A DNA stretch of 45,079 nucleotides, taken from assembly GCF_949292005.1 (NCBI RefSeq), contig NZ_CASEXV010000027.1:1-45079 (forward strand). Direction: 5' to 3'. Under the pieces are notes generated by a model. That model did not search any database. It had not been told where the DNA came from and saw only the letters and a list, made by a program, of their open reading frames with translations. The stretch is from an uncultured Bifidobacterium sp. (GTDB lineage: Bacteria; Actinomycetota; Actinomycetes; Actinomycetales; Bifidobacteriaceae). Each line of letters starts with the position of its first letter. Positions within the stretch are counted from its first letter, which is position 1. Position numbers and translations under genes: made by a program. This document shows positions 25,661-33,912 of this stretch, piece by piece.

Positions 25661-26425
25661 GTGGCTCTGATCGTGCAAAAGTACGGTGGCTCATCGGTCG
25701 CCGACACCGATTCCATCAAACGCGTGGCAAGACGCATCGTCGAAACCCGTAGGGCGGGGAATGACGTGGCGGTTGTGGTCTCGGCCATGGGGGACACCAC
25801 TGACGACCTCATCGATCAGGCGATGAGCATCGACTCGAACCCTCCTGCCCGTGAAATGGATATGCTCATGACCGCGGGCGAGAGGATCTCCATGAGCCTG
25901 CTGGCCATGGCCATCCACGCCGCGGGGGCCCACGCAGCCTCATTCACCGGCTCTCAGGCGGGATTCATGACCGATGCGCGTTTCGGGGCGGCGCATATCA
26001 AATCAGTTCGTCCGGACCGTGTCCGTAAGGCCATAGACACAGGTCATGTGGCCATCGTGGCGGGATTCCAGGGAATCAACGAGGGAGGAGATCCGACGAC
26101 ACTGGGGCGTGGAGGGTCGGACACCTCCGCCGTCGCGCTCGCCGTCGCTCTCCATGCCGACATCTGCGAGATCTACACCGACGTCGATGGTGTCTTCACC
26201 GCGGATCCCCGGATTGTTCCCACCGCGCGAAGGATTCCATGCATCGGCTATGACGAGATTCTTGAGATGGCGTCCTGCGGCTCGAAGGTCCTTGCGCTGA
26301 GGTGTGTGGAATACGCGCAAAGATTCCGCATGCCGCTGCACGTGAGAAGCTCGTTCTCGCACCGCAGCGGAACGCTCGTTCTCCCCGACGGGGTGGATCC
26401 CAGAACGCTCCCCAACTTGGAGTGA
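25661..26425 (+). CDS. Aspartate kinase, catalytic subunit (no ACT domains)
   Basis: First enzyme of the aspartate family pathway: phosphorylates aspartate for lysine, threonine, methionine and diaminopimelate synthesis. The 254-aa product covers only the amino-acid-kinase domain: KYGGSS at 7-12, MTAGERIS, GRGGSDTSA and DVDGVFTADPRIV. It stops where the ACT domains would begin in a normal 420-residue LysC. The start is GTG at 25661, with AGAAGGA 10 nt upstream; the longer open frame upstream lacks family similarity. The ACT part is a separate gene 137 bp downstream. Confidence 0.92.
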   Translation: MALIVQKYGGSSVADTDSIKRVARRIVETRRAGNDVAVVVSAMGDTTDDLIDQAMSIDSNPPAREMDMLMTAGERISMSLLAMAIHAAGAHAASFTGSQAGFMTDARFGAAHIKSVRPDRVRKAIDTGHVAIVAGFQGINEGGDPTTLGRGGSDTSAVALAVALHADICEIYTDVDGVFTADPRIVPTARRIPCIGYDEILEMASCGSKVLALRCVEYAQRFRMPLHVRSSFSHRSGTLVLPDGVDPRTLPNLE

Positions 26426-26505
26426 GCGGCGAAGCGAACGGTGAGTGATGGACGGTGAGTAGTGATGCGCATAATACAGGCAAGACAATCTGACTAAACA
26501 ATTCG

Positions 26506-26529
26506 GCATCGCGCGTCCGTACGCGATGC
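26506..26529 (+). other. Hairpin between the two aspartokinase genes
   Basis: GCATCGCG (26506-26513) and CGCGATGC (26522-26529) form a perfect 8-bp stem with an 8-nt loop, 33 bp before the ACT-domain gene. No T-run follows, so it may set the ratio of the two subunits rather than end transcription. A CATAAT at about 26470 could be part of an internal promoter, but no -35 is obvious. Confidence 0.4.
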
Positions 26530-26562
26530 AGGAACAACCCCAGCAGAACCGACCGAGACGGG

Positions 26563-27168
26563 ATGGCAATGAGTGACAGCAGCGACAGCGAAGAGCGCAG
26601 CAATGGCGCCGAGACAAACGTGTCCATGGGGGATATATTCCCGGATCTTGGACCGGAATCACCGGTGATCTCCGGAGTCGCGCACGATCGCAGCGAATGT
26701 CTTGTGACGTTGCGGGCAGTTCACGATGAGCCCGGCATGGCGGCGAAGGTGTTCACGGCTCTCGCCGAGGAGGGAGTCAATGTGGACATGATCGTGCAGG
26801 CCAGCGCATCGACCGGCACCGTGGACATATCCTTCACCGTGCCCGAGTCCTCCTCGAGAAGCGTTGAGGAGGTTCTCAAGGAGAACCGTGATGTGTTGGG
26901 ATACCAGGCTGTGGATGTCAATCCGAGGGTAGGCAAGGTCGCAGTGGTGGGCGTCGGCATGAAAACCCACTCGGGTCTGGCCGCGAAGTTCTTCACGGCC
27001 CTCAGCGAGCATGGAATAAACGTTCTGATGATTTCGACCTCCGAGATCCGCATCGCGGCGCTCGTCGGTCTGGACGATCTGGACGAGGCCGTGCGGGCGT
27101 TGCATACTGCCTATGGATTGGATTCCGATAAGGTCGAGGCCGTCGTATACGGAGGAACCGGCCGGTGA
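26563..27168 (+). CDS. Aspartate kinase regulatory subunit (paired ACT domains)
   Basis: A 201-aa protein made of two ACT domains, the feedback-sensing half of aspartokinase: the first starts near residue 46 (LVTLRAVHDEPGMAAKVFTA), the second near 127 (VAVVGVGMKTHSGLAAKFFTA). About 40 polar residues precede them. It has no kinase domain. Together with the upstream gene it makes one full LysC. In Corynebacterium and Bacillus the regulatory subunit comes from an internal start in one gene; here it has its own gene. Starts at 26563 and 26569 are both possible. Confidence 0.9.
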   Translation: MAMSDSSDSEERSNGAETNVSMGDIFPDLGPESPVISGVAHDRSECLVTLRAVHDEPGMAAKVFTALAEEGVNVDMIVQASASTGTVDISFTVPESSSRSVEEVLKENRDVLGYQAVDVNPRVGKVAVVGVGMKTHSGLAAKFFTALSEHGINVLMISTSEIRIAALVGLDDLDEAVRALHTAYGLDSDKVEAVVYGGTGR

Positions 27169-27235
27169 CGGACTGCGGACCGCCTGACAGTGGCGGGACG
27201 CATGGCACAATGCCAATGACGAATGGGAGCATGAC

Positions 27236-28306
27236 ATGGTGAAGATCAGTGATCGCGGGGTCGATGTCGCCGTTCTTGGAGCGACGGGGCAAGTGGGCAT
27301 GGTGATGCGCAGGGTGCTCGACGAGCGGGACTTTCCTGTTCGCAGCCTTCGTTTCCTGGCGTCGGCGCATTCCGCGGGAACGGTGCTGACATGGCGTGGT
27401 GTCGACATAGAGGTCGAGGACGTGGCCACGGCAGACCTCTCCGGCATTGACATCGCCATATTCTCGGCCGGTGGCGGCACATCGAAGGTGTGGGCGCCGA
27501 AGTTCGCCGCGGCCGGAGCGTACGTGGTGGACAACTCATCCCAGTGGCGGATGCATGATGACGTCCCGCTGGTCGTCGCGGAGGTCAATCCCGATGATCT
27601 GGATGATGTCCCCGGACGTATCGTGGCCAATCCCAACTGCACGACCATGGCGTGCATGCCTGTTCTCAAGCCTCTTGCCGACGCCTTCGGGCTCAAACGC
27701 CTGATCGTCAGCTCCTATCAGGCGGTGTCGGGTGCGGGTCGCGCGGGTGTGCTGCAGCTGATGAATGAGGCCAAGGCCGCCGTCGATCAGGGAGCGGACA
27801 AGCTTGTCTTCGATGGCTCGTCAATCGATTTCCCCAAGCCGACGAAAGTCGTGCGGACCATCGCCTTCAACGCGGTTCCGTTCATCGGCTCCCTTGTGGA
27901 CGATGGGTCCGAGGAGACCGACGAGGAGCAGAAGCTGCGCAACGAAAGCCGCAAGATTCTGCATCTGCCCAATTTGGCAGCTTCCTGCACATGTGTGCGT
28001 GTTGGTGTTTTCACCGCCCACGGTATGAGCGTCAACGCCGAGTTCGATTCGGATGTGACGCCAGATATGGCCCGTAAGGTGTTGTCCTCGGCACCGGGCG
28101 TCAGACTCGATGACATTCCCACTCCGCAGCTGGCCGCAGGGAAGGATCCGAGCTTTGTCGGTCGCATCCGTCAGGACCAGGCCGTTGATGGAAAGAAGGG
28201 CTTGGCGTTTTTCATTGCCAATGACAATCTGCGCAAGGGCGCTGCCCTCAATGCCGTGGAGATCGCGGAGATAATCGCCCGCAAGCATTACGCGGACCGT
28301 CTCTAG
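27236..28306 (+). CDS. asd: Aspartate-semialdehyde dehydrogenase
   Basis: Second step of the aspartate pathway, reducing aspartyl phosphate with NADPH. The 356-aa protein has the nucleotide-binding start VAVLGATGQVG and the catalytic Cys135 in NPNCTTM, with HGMSVNAEF later carrying the His region. It lies 67 bp after the ACT-domain gene, matching a lysC-asd unit. A 21-bp local duplication overlaps its stop codon. Confidence 0.96.
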   Translation: MVKISDRGVDVAVLGATGQVGMVMRRVLDERDFPVRSLRFLASAHSAGTVLTWRGVDIEVEDVATADLSGIDIAIFSAGGGTSKVWAPKFAAAGAYVVDNSSQWRMHDDVPLVVAEVNPDDLDDVPGRIVANPNCTTMACMPVLKPLADAFGLKRLIVSSYQAVSGAGRAGVLQLMNEAKAAVDQGADKLVFDGSSIDFPKPTKVVRTIAFNAVPFIGSLVDDGSEETDEEQKLRNESRKILHLPNLAASCTCVRVGVFTAHGMSVNAEFDSDVTPDMARKVLSSAPGVRLDDIPTPQLAAGKDPSFVGRIRQDQAVDGKKGLAFFIANDNLRKGAALNAVEIAEIIARKHYADRL

Positions 28307-28322
28307 TTATACGCGGACCGTC
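28289..28322 (+). repeat. Short direct repeat over the asd stop codon
   Basis: TACGCGGACCGTC occurs at 28289-28301 and again at 28310-28322, a period of 21 bp, with similar bases after each copy. The first copy encodes the last residues of Asd; the second lies after the TAG stop. It looks like a small tandem duplication. Confidence 0.7.
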
Positions 28323-28406
28323 CCTGGCTTTTCCGGGCACTCATCGCGGGACATGGGCCTGTAGCCGTTGCGTTTCCCTTCTTCCGGTGGCGGACCGGTG
28401 AGGTGA

Positions 28407-28412
28407 CATACT
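28407..28412 (+). promoter_or_regulatory. -10 element, probable leaderless start of DUF5701 gene
   Basis: CATACT ends 7 bp before the ATG at 28419, giving a transcription start at the start codon, as for dnaB. GGAG at 28413-28416 is too close to the ATG (2 nt) to be a good ribosome-binding site. Confidence 0.4.
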
Positions 28413-28418
28413 GGAGTT

Positions 28419-29051
28419 ATGTCAGCAGCTTCGAATGAGGTACGGCGTCAGCTCAGCCGTCTTGTCGCGTTGGGGTATCCCGATGTCGCCGATGTGAGCG
28501 CCGACGCCTTCGTGGCGTTGGCCGAGCCGATTGTTGATGCGTTGGAGCGCGAGCCCTTGGATGGCGACATCCTTCTGATACCCACGCGCGAGCTGGTGTC
28601 GCCGGAATCGCTTATCGCAAGGACCAGCATCAATCGTATGGCCGGATTCACCACGATGCCCCCACGCGACATCGTCAGCTTTCTTCCTCAGGATGGCTTC
28701 GAGCCCCCCGAAGGACCGTTCTATATCGTTGTGGATCCGCACACAGGAACCGCATACGACAACAGGGAGCCCGATGTCGCCCGGAAACTCATAGACTCCG
28801 ATGACAGGCTTCCTCTCACACTTGAGGAGGGGTTGGCGATCGCCACGCAGCATCCGGATTGGTTGGTCGACCGTAACGGTTTCAACCTTCTTGGATCCCG
28901 AAGCGCGGACGGGCGTGTTCCCAGCATCTGGATGAGCCAAGGGGCGCCGCGGTTGGGCGCGGTGTGGCCGAATTCACGTCATACCTGGTTGGGGAATGCC
29001 TACTGCTCCGGTCGCCGCGGGGCATCGCTGTTCGCGTCCGACCTCGTCTGA
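28419..29051 (+). CDS. DUF5701 family protein
   Basis: A 210-aa soluble protein of unknown function matching my recollection of the actinobacterial DUF5701 family: the segment LPLTLEEGLAIATQHPDWL at about 128-146 and the C-terminal GAPRLGAVWPNSRHTWLGNA are the conserved parts. No catalytic motif, signal or membrane segment is seen. It sits alone between asd and leuA, with its own possible promoter and a hairpin 22 bp after its stop. Confidence 0.75.
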   Translation: MSAASNEVRRQLSRLVALGYPDVADVSADAFVALAEPIVDALEREPLDGDILLIPTRELVSPESLIARTSINRMAGFTTMPPRDIVSFLPQDGFEPPEGPFYIVVDPHTGTAYDNREPDVARKLIDSDDRLPLTLEEGLAIATQHPDWLVDRNGFNLLGSRSADGRVPSIWMSQGAPRLGAVWPNSRHTWLGNAYCSGRRGASLFASDLV

Positions 29052-29073
29052 CCATGACCCACGCAGTCGAGTC

Positions 29074-29106
29074 GGCGGGCTTTCCGGTCAGATTCCGAAA
29101 CCCGCC
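29074..29106 (+). terminator. Hairpin after the DUF5701 gene
   Basis: GGCGGG (29074-29079) pairs with CCCGCC (29101-29106), with TTTC/GAAA and CGG/CCG pairs inside. There is no T-run. It may insulate leuA from upstream transcription. Confidence 0.5.
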
Positions 29107-29246
29107 GATGGCTCGGCGGAGTGGTCTGGCTACACTGGTTCCTTACGCCCCCAGCGGGGTGGCGTGACATTTGATGACGATGCGCCCGTGGGCGTCCGCA
29201 TGGATCGCATGCGGATATCGGGTGCCGGACATGACAAGGAGGAGTG

Positions 29247-31151
29247 ATGGGTCAGGATCAATCATCCGTATTTGATCTTGCGGCTGTTGCCGCGGCGTCC
29301 AATGGAGGGAACAACGACCTGCTGCTGCCTCCGCCGCGCTTCATCGGAGGGCCACAGCGTCCAAGCTCCATGCCCTACAACAAATACGTCGCCTACGACA
29401 GGCAGGTGCCATTCGACTATCCTCAGCGCACATGGCCTGAGAAGAGGCTTCGCCGCGCGCCCCGGTGGTGCTCGGTCGATCTGCGTGATGGCAATCAGGC
29501 GCTTGTCAATCCCATGGATCCCGAGAGGAAACTGCGCTTCTGGAACCTGCTTATCGGCATGGGCTTCAAGGAGATCGAGGTTGGATTCCCCAGCGCGTCC
29601 GAAACGGATTATGACTTCATCCGCATGCTTATTGAGCGGGAGCTGATTCCCGACGATGTGACGATCATCGTCCTCACGCAGGCGCGCGAGCATCTGATAC
29701 GAAAGACATACGAGGCGCTGCGGGGTGCGAGGCGGGCGGTCGTCCACTTCTACAACTCGGTGTCCATGCTCCAGCGCGAGGTCGTCTTCCACAAGGACAA
29801 GGCGGGGATTAAAAAGCTTGCCACTGACGCCGCCCGGCTATGCAAGGAGCTCGAGGGCGAGGCCGAGGGAATCGACATCTACTATGAGTATTCGCCGGAG
29901 TCCTTCACCGGCACCGAACCCGAGTACGCGGTCGAGGTGTGCAACGCGGTCATCGACGTGATCAAACCGACTGTGGATCACCGTATGATCATCAATCTCC
30001 CTGCGACGGTGGAGATGACCACTCCGAATGTCTTCGCCGACGAGGTGGAGTATGTGTCGGACAACCTTCGCGATCGCGAGGCTGTGGTGCTGTCGCTGCA
30101 TCCGCACAACGACGAGGGAATGGCCGTTGCGGCCACGGAGCTTGCCGTCCTCGCCGGGGCGGATCGAGTCGAGGGATGTCTTCTCGGAAATGGCGAACGC
30201 ACCGGAAACGTCGACCTGGTCACGCTGGGGCTGAACATGCTCACCCAGGGCATCGATCCGCAGATCGATTTCTCGGATGTTCCGGAGATCCGCAAAACGG
30301 TTGAGTACTGCAATCAGGTCAAAATCGCCGAAAGGCATCCCTACGCCGGAAGCTTCGTGTTCACGGCATTCTCCGGATCTCATCAGGATGCGATCAAGAA
30401 GGGCCTTGAGGCGCGTCAGCTGGCTGCGCAAAGGCAGGGTGTCCCTCTGGACTCCTTCGTCTGGCTTGTGCCGTATCTCCCCATCGATCCCAAGGACATC
30501 GGCCGCAGCTACGAGGCGATCATCCGCGTCAACTCGCAGTCAGGCAAGGGCGGCATGGCCTATCTGCTCAAGACGAACCACAATCTTGACCTGCCCAAGC
30601 GTCTGCAGGTGGAGTTCGAGAAAGTCGTGCAGAACTTCGCCGACTCGACCAAGCGCGAGGTCAAGGACGAGGACATCTGGCGCCTGTTCAAGGACGAGTA
30701 CCTTCCCATCGAGGCGTCTGGCGTGACGGCTGCGGGTTCGGCCGTAGGAGACACGGGGGATGAGAGCCTCACGCAATGGGGACGTCTCAAGCTTCTGAAG
30801 GTGTCCGTCTCCTCAGGGGAGGATGGATCTGACACTGTCCTCAAGGCGCGGCTTCTCGACCGTGGCGTCGATGGCGGTGAGCCCGTTGAGCGTGAGATCT
30901 CGGGCATGGGGAACGGGCCCATCGCGGCGTTCCTCAACGCCGTCAGCGGGATGGGAATCACCGTGTCGGTTATGGATTACGCCGAGCATGCCATGACAGC
31001 AGGGACGGACGCCATGGCCGCGTCCTATGTGGAATGCCAGATTGGCGAGTCTCCGGAATCCAGCATCATCTGGGGTGTCGGCATAGATTCGTCGATTACC
31101 ACCAGCTCCCTGAAGGCCATCATTTCAGCGATCAACCGTTCTCAGCGCTGA
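29247..31151 (+). CDS. leuA: 2-isopropylmalate synthase (long actinobacterial type)
   Basis: First committed step of leucine synthesis: condenses acetyl-CoA with 2-oxoisovalerate. The 634-aa protein has the HMGL-like TIM barrel with VDLRDGNQALVNPM, the metal-binding LHPHNDEGMAVA and GNGERTGNVDLVTLG, then the C-terminal LeuA dimer/allosteric domain (GMGNGPIAAFLNAVSGMG). An N-terminal 60-residue extension and the PYNKYVAYDRQVPF segment are typical of the long type. I prefer ATG 29247, 4 bp after AAGGAGG, to GTG 29244. The 195-bp upstream region shows no Leu-rich leader peptide. Confidence 0.97.
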   Translation: MGQDQSSVFDLAAVAAASNGGNNDLLLPPPRFIGGPQRPSSMPYNKYVAYDRQVPFDYPQRTWPEKRLRRAPRWCSVDLRDGNQALVNPMDPERKLRFWNLLIGMGFKEIEVGFPSASETDYDFIRMLIERELIPDDVTIIVLTQAREHLIRKTYEALRGARRAVVHFYNSVSMLQREVVFHKDKAGIKKLATDAARLCKELEGEAEGIDIYYEYSPESFTGTEPEYAVEVCNAVIDVIKPTVDHRMIINLPATVEMTTPNVFADEVEYVSDNLRDREAVVLSLHPHNDEGMAVAATELAVLAGADRVEGCLLGNGERTGNVDLVTLGLNMLTQGIDPQIDFSDVPEIRKTVEYCNQVKIAERHPYAGSFVFTAFSGSHQDAIKKGLEARQLAAQRQGVPLDSFVWLVPYLPIDPKDIGRSYEAIIRVNSQSGKGGMAYLLKTNHNLDLPKRLQVEFEKVVQNFADSTKREVKDEDIWRLFKDEYLPIEASGVTAAGSAVGDTGDESLTQWGRLKLLKVSVSSGEDGSDTVLKARLLDRGVDGGEPVEREISGMGNGPIAAFLNAVSGMGITVSVMDYAEHAMTAGTDAMAASYVECQIGESPESSIIWGVGIDSSITTSSLKAIISAINRSQR

Positions 31152-31182
31152 CAATCAGTCGCGCGTCCAGTTGCGCGTCGCC

Positions 31183-31224
31183 AGCCGCCAGCCGCCGATT
31201 TCGTTCAGCGGCTGGCGGCTTTCT
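31183..31224 (+). terminator. leuA terminator
   Basis: AGCCGCCAGCCGC (31183-31195) pairs perfectly with GCGGCTGGCGGCT (31208-31220) over 13 bp, followed by TTTCTCTATT. Clear rho-independent terminator 31 bp after the leuA stop. Confidence 0.85.
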
Positions 31225-31248
31225 CTATTGGTGTGGAACCTCCGGATT

Positions 31249-31285
31249 GGCCTCCGGGCTGACCTCTGGGCTGACCTCCAGGCTG
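31249..31285. repeat. Short degenerate tandem repeat
   Basis: Three copies of a 12-bp unit close to CTCYRGGCTGRC lie between the leuA terminator and the 3' end of the PBP gene. No function is apparent. The rest of this 215-bp gap shows no gene. Confidence 0.55.
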
Positions 31286-31366
31286 GCTGGGAACTGCCGG
31301 GCGCGGTTCCCGCGGAATGCCGTTTGCGAAGAGGTTTCCTCTGGAGGATAAGGCCTTCTCGCAGGG

Positions 31367-33718
31367 TTAAGGCGTCTGCGATTCCGAGAGTGACTCCGAT
31401 GACTCTTTCTTCCCCTCTGATTCCTTCGAGGATTCCGAGCTTGTGCCGGATCCGGTTGTGTCTCCGGTTCCTGATGAGGACCCGGACGCAGTGCTCGCAT
31501 CCGATGTTGGCGAGCTGGTCGACGTGCTCCCCTGCGACGGTGTGGAGGTCGAGCCACTGGAGCCGGAGGATGGACTGGCTGTCTGCGTTGATTGCGTGGA
31601 CCCCGTTCCCCATGTGCCATCCGTACCGCCGACCTTGCCTGTATCGGTGACGCTGGGGAAGGCCTCGTCGGCGGTGTTGGCCAAGGCCGCCTTCATATAC
31701 ACCGTGAACAGGTGGATGGGATACTCGCTGGCGGCGGTGTAGCCGTCAAAAGCCGGAATCTCCTGCGGATTGCCCTTCGAATCGGGATACCACATCGCGA
31801 ACACCGTGACCATGTTGGGCGTGAATCCGGCGAAGCTTCCGGCGGTTCCGTCATTGGCCGTGCCGGATTTCCCGGCGACCGTCTTTCCGACCGCACGCGC
31901 CTCTTTGCTGTATCCGTATGTGACGACACTGCGCATGGCTTTTGTGGCGAGTTCCGTCGACGTGCTGTCAAGCACTCTCGTAGTGGATGTGGGCCCCGTG
32001 TATAGGACGGTCTTCGCGTTGCTTGAGGTCACGCTTTGCACTATGTGCAGAGTGCTGCGCTTGCCCTGGTTGGCGATGGTGGAATAGGCCCGGGCGACGT
32101 CGGTGAGATGGACTCCGTCGTTTCCCAGAACCGTGAAGGGGTTCTTTCCCGTGATACGTGAGGAGCTCATCCCCGCCGCGACGGCGATGCTGGCCACCTT
32201 GGCGATGCCCAACTTTTGTTGGAGCTCCATGTACACGGTGTTCACCGAATAGGCCGTCGCATGGTACAGGTCGATTGCGCCGTAGCCGATATTGCCGTAA
32301 TTGGATACCGGTTCGGAGATGCCGGTATATGTCCGGGGGGAGTTGCCATTGAACTTGGTGTCGAGGCTCACCCCGGCCTGGATGGCTCCGATGAGCGCGA
32401 AGGGCTTCATCGTCGATCCCGGTTCGTACAAAGCCTGCGTGGCGTTGTTCAGAGGCTTGGTGAGATGGTCGTCACCGGCGTACACGGCGATGATCGCGCC
32501 GTTGGTGGGATTCACCGATATCCCTCCCACCTGCAGACCGTCCGGGACTATTCCCTTTCCTCCCTTGGTGGGGCTTGCCGTCTGCACCATAAGCGCCTGT
32601 CGTGTCTTGTCGATGCTGGTGACGATCCGGTACCCTCCAGTGTCCAGCTCATCTGTGGTGAAGGCCTTGTTCGATGTCAGCTCGTCCCTGACCATCTGAA
32701 GAAGATAGCCGTTTGTTCCCGCATAGTCATTGTTCTGGCGAACCTTGGCAGTGGCGGGCATGGTGGCCGATTCCCGCTGTTTGGCCGTGATGTACCCGTC
32801 CTCCGCCATGATCCGCAGCACGCGTTTCTGCCGCGCCTTGGCCTGCTTCGCGTTAACCGCCGGATCCCAGCTGCTTGGAGCGGGAATGATGCCGGCAAGA
32901 AGGGCGGCCTGGGAGACGGTGAGGTTCTTCGCATCCTCATTGAAGTACGTCTGGGCGGCGGCCTGGATGCCGTATGCGCCCCGGCCAAAATAGATGGTGT
33001 TGAGGTAGTTGCACAGCACGGTGCTTTTGTCCTGCGTGCGCGAGATCTTCAGGGCGAGGACGGCTTCGCGGAGCTTGCCGACGTAGGATGTGGTCTCGCC
33101 GAGATAATACCGTTCGGCGTACTGCTGTGTGATGGTCGATCCGCCCTGCCGGGATCCGGTGGTGATGTTGCTGAGGGCTGCGCGGGCGATGCCTTTCAGA
33201 TCGATGCCGTTGTCCGTGTAGAAGCTTCTGTTCTCCGAGGCGACGACGGCGTTGCCCACATAGGATGGGAGCGATGAGCAGGAGATGATCTCCCGGTTCT
33301 GGTCTCCAAAGGATCCGATGGCGGTGGTGCTATCGGAATAGTAGACCGTTGTTTTCTCAGCCATCGCGATTTTCTCTGGCTGGGGGATGTCCGTGGTCAG
33401 ATACAGGTAGGAGAACGCCGCCGTTCCGCCGGCGAGGATGAATCCCGCGATGGAGAGCAGACTAATGAGGATGATACGTCTGATGGAGCGTCGTGGCTTG
33501 CCGTTGTGACGTCCACGTGACCGGGAGGCACGGCGGCCGTTGTCGTGTGGTTTTCTATGCGGTGGCGTCGATGATGGCCTTCGGGACTGTGTGGACCGTG
33601 TGGACCGTGAGGACTGCGTGGACTGTGAGGACTGCGTAGAGTGCGATGATCGCGTTCCTGTGCCGCCGCCGGACACTCGGCGCGCCGATGATAACCGGTT
33701 CGGTGATGCCATGGTCAT
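31367..33718 (-). CDS. Bifunctional class A penicillin-binding protein
   Basis: Peptidoglycan glycosyltransferase and DD-transpeptidase. The cytoplasmic N-terminus (about 80 residues) is Arg/Ser-rich with an STQSSQSTQSSRSTRSTQS stretch, followed by one membrane anchor (about 81-108). The GT51 domain has ENRSFY with its Glu near 162 and RQGGSTITQQ near 190-199. The transpeptidase has Ser435 in PGSTMKPF, SVNT and KSGTAND. The C-terminal 65 residues are almost only Ser/Thr/Gly/Glu and probably lie in the wall. GTG 33721, ATG 33718 and ATG 33712 are all possible starts. Stem-peptide amidation by MurT/GatD would feed its cross-linking. Confidence 0.94.
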   Translation of the reverse strand: MTMASPNRLSSARRVSGGGTGTRSSHSTQSSQSTQSSRSTRSTQSRRPSSTPPHRKPHDNGRRASRSRGRHNGKPRRSIRRIILISLLSIAGFILAGGTAAFSYLYLTTDIPQPEKIAMAEKTTVYYSDSTTAIGSFGDQNREIISCSSLPSYVGNAVVASENRSFYTDNGIDLKGIARAALSNITTGSRQGGSTITQQYAERYYLGETTSYVGKLREAVLALKISRTQDKSTVLCNYLNTIYFGRGAYGIQAAAQTYFNEDAKNLTVSQAALLAGIIPAPSSWDPAVNAKQAKARQKRVLRIMAEDGYITAKQRESATMPATAKVRQNNDYAGTNGYLLQMVRDELTSNKAFTTDELDTGGYRIVTSIDKTRQALMVQTASPTKGGKGIVPDGLQVGGISVNPTNGAIIAVYAGDDHLTKPLNNATQALYEPGSTMKPFALIGAIQAGVSLDTKFNGNSPRTYTGISEPVSNYGNIGYGAIDLYHATAYSVNTVYMELQQKLGIAKVASIAVAAGMSSSRITGKNPFTVLGNDGVHLTDVARAYSTIANQGKRSTLHIVQSVTSSNAKTVLYTGPTSTTRVLDSTSTELATKAMRSVVTYGYSKEARAVGKTVAGKSGTANDGTAGSFAGFTPNMVTVFAMWYPDSKGNPQEIPAFDGYTAASEYPIHLFTVYMKAALANTADEAFPSVTDTGKVGGTDGTWGTGSTQSTQTASPSSGSSGSTSTPSQGSTSTSSPTSDASTASGSSSGTGDTTGSGTSSESSKESEGKKESSESLSESQTP
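33588..33650. repeat. In-frame repeats in the PBP N-terminus
   Basis: A unit containing GTGAGGACTGCGT recurs at 33608-33620 and 33626-33638 (period 18), flanked by TGTGGACCG copies. On the minus strand it encodes the Ser/Thr/Gln repeats of the PBP cytoplasmic tail. All repeat changes seen keep the frame. Confidence 0.7.
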
Positions 33719-33912
33719 CACGCTAGCGTCAAAGTCTGGACTAGTCGAACGAGCTTCGCTCTGAATGAGAAGCGTGTGGATACTGCGAAGAAGGTGGCAC
33801 AGGCGCGGGTGCTACCGTCATCTGGTGGCGTTCTAGCGGTGGTCCGCGTTGATGCGCGGCTATGCTTGAGCGTGGCAATAGACTAGTGCCAAGTTTTACA
33901 GGAGGGCCTGAT

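Noticed and set aside
29109..29168. Possible 19-codon leader peptide before leuA (MARRSGLATLVPYAPSGVA)
   Set aside because: It has only two Leu codons, not consecutive, and no alternative terminator pair follows, so leucine attenuation is not supported.
32216..33277. Plus-strand open frame inside the PBP gene
   Set aside because: Antisense shadow of a PBP with all catalytic motifs intact.
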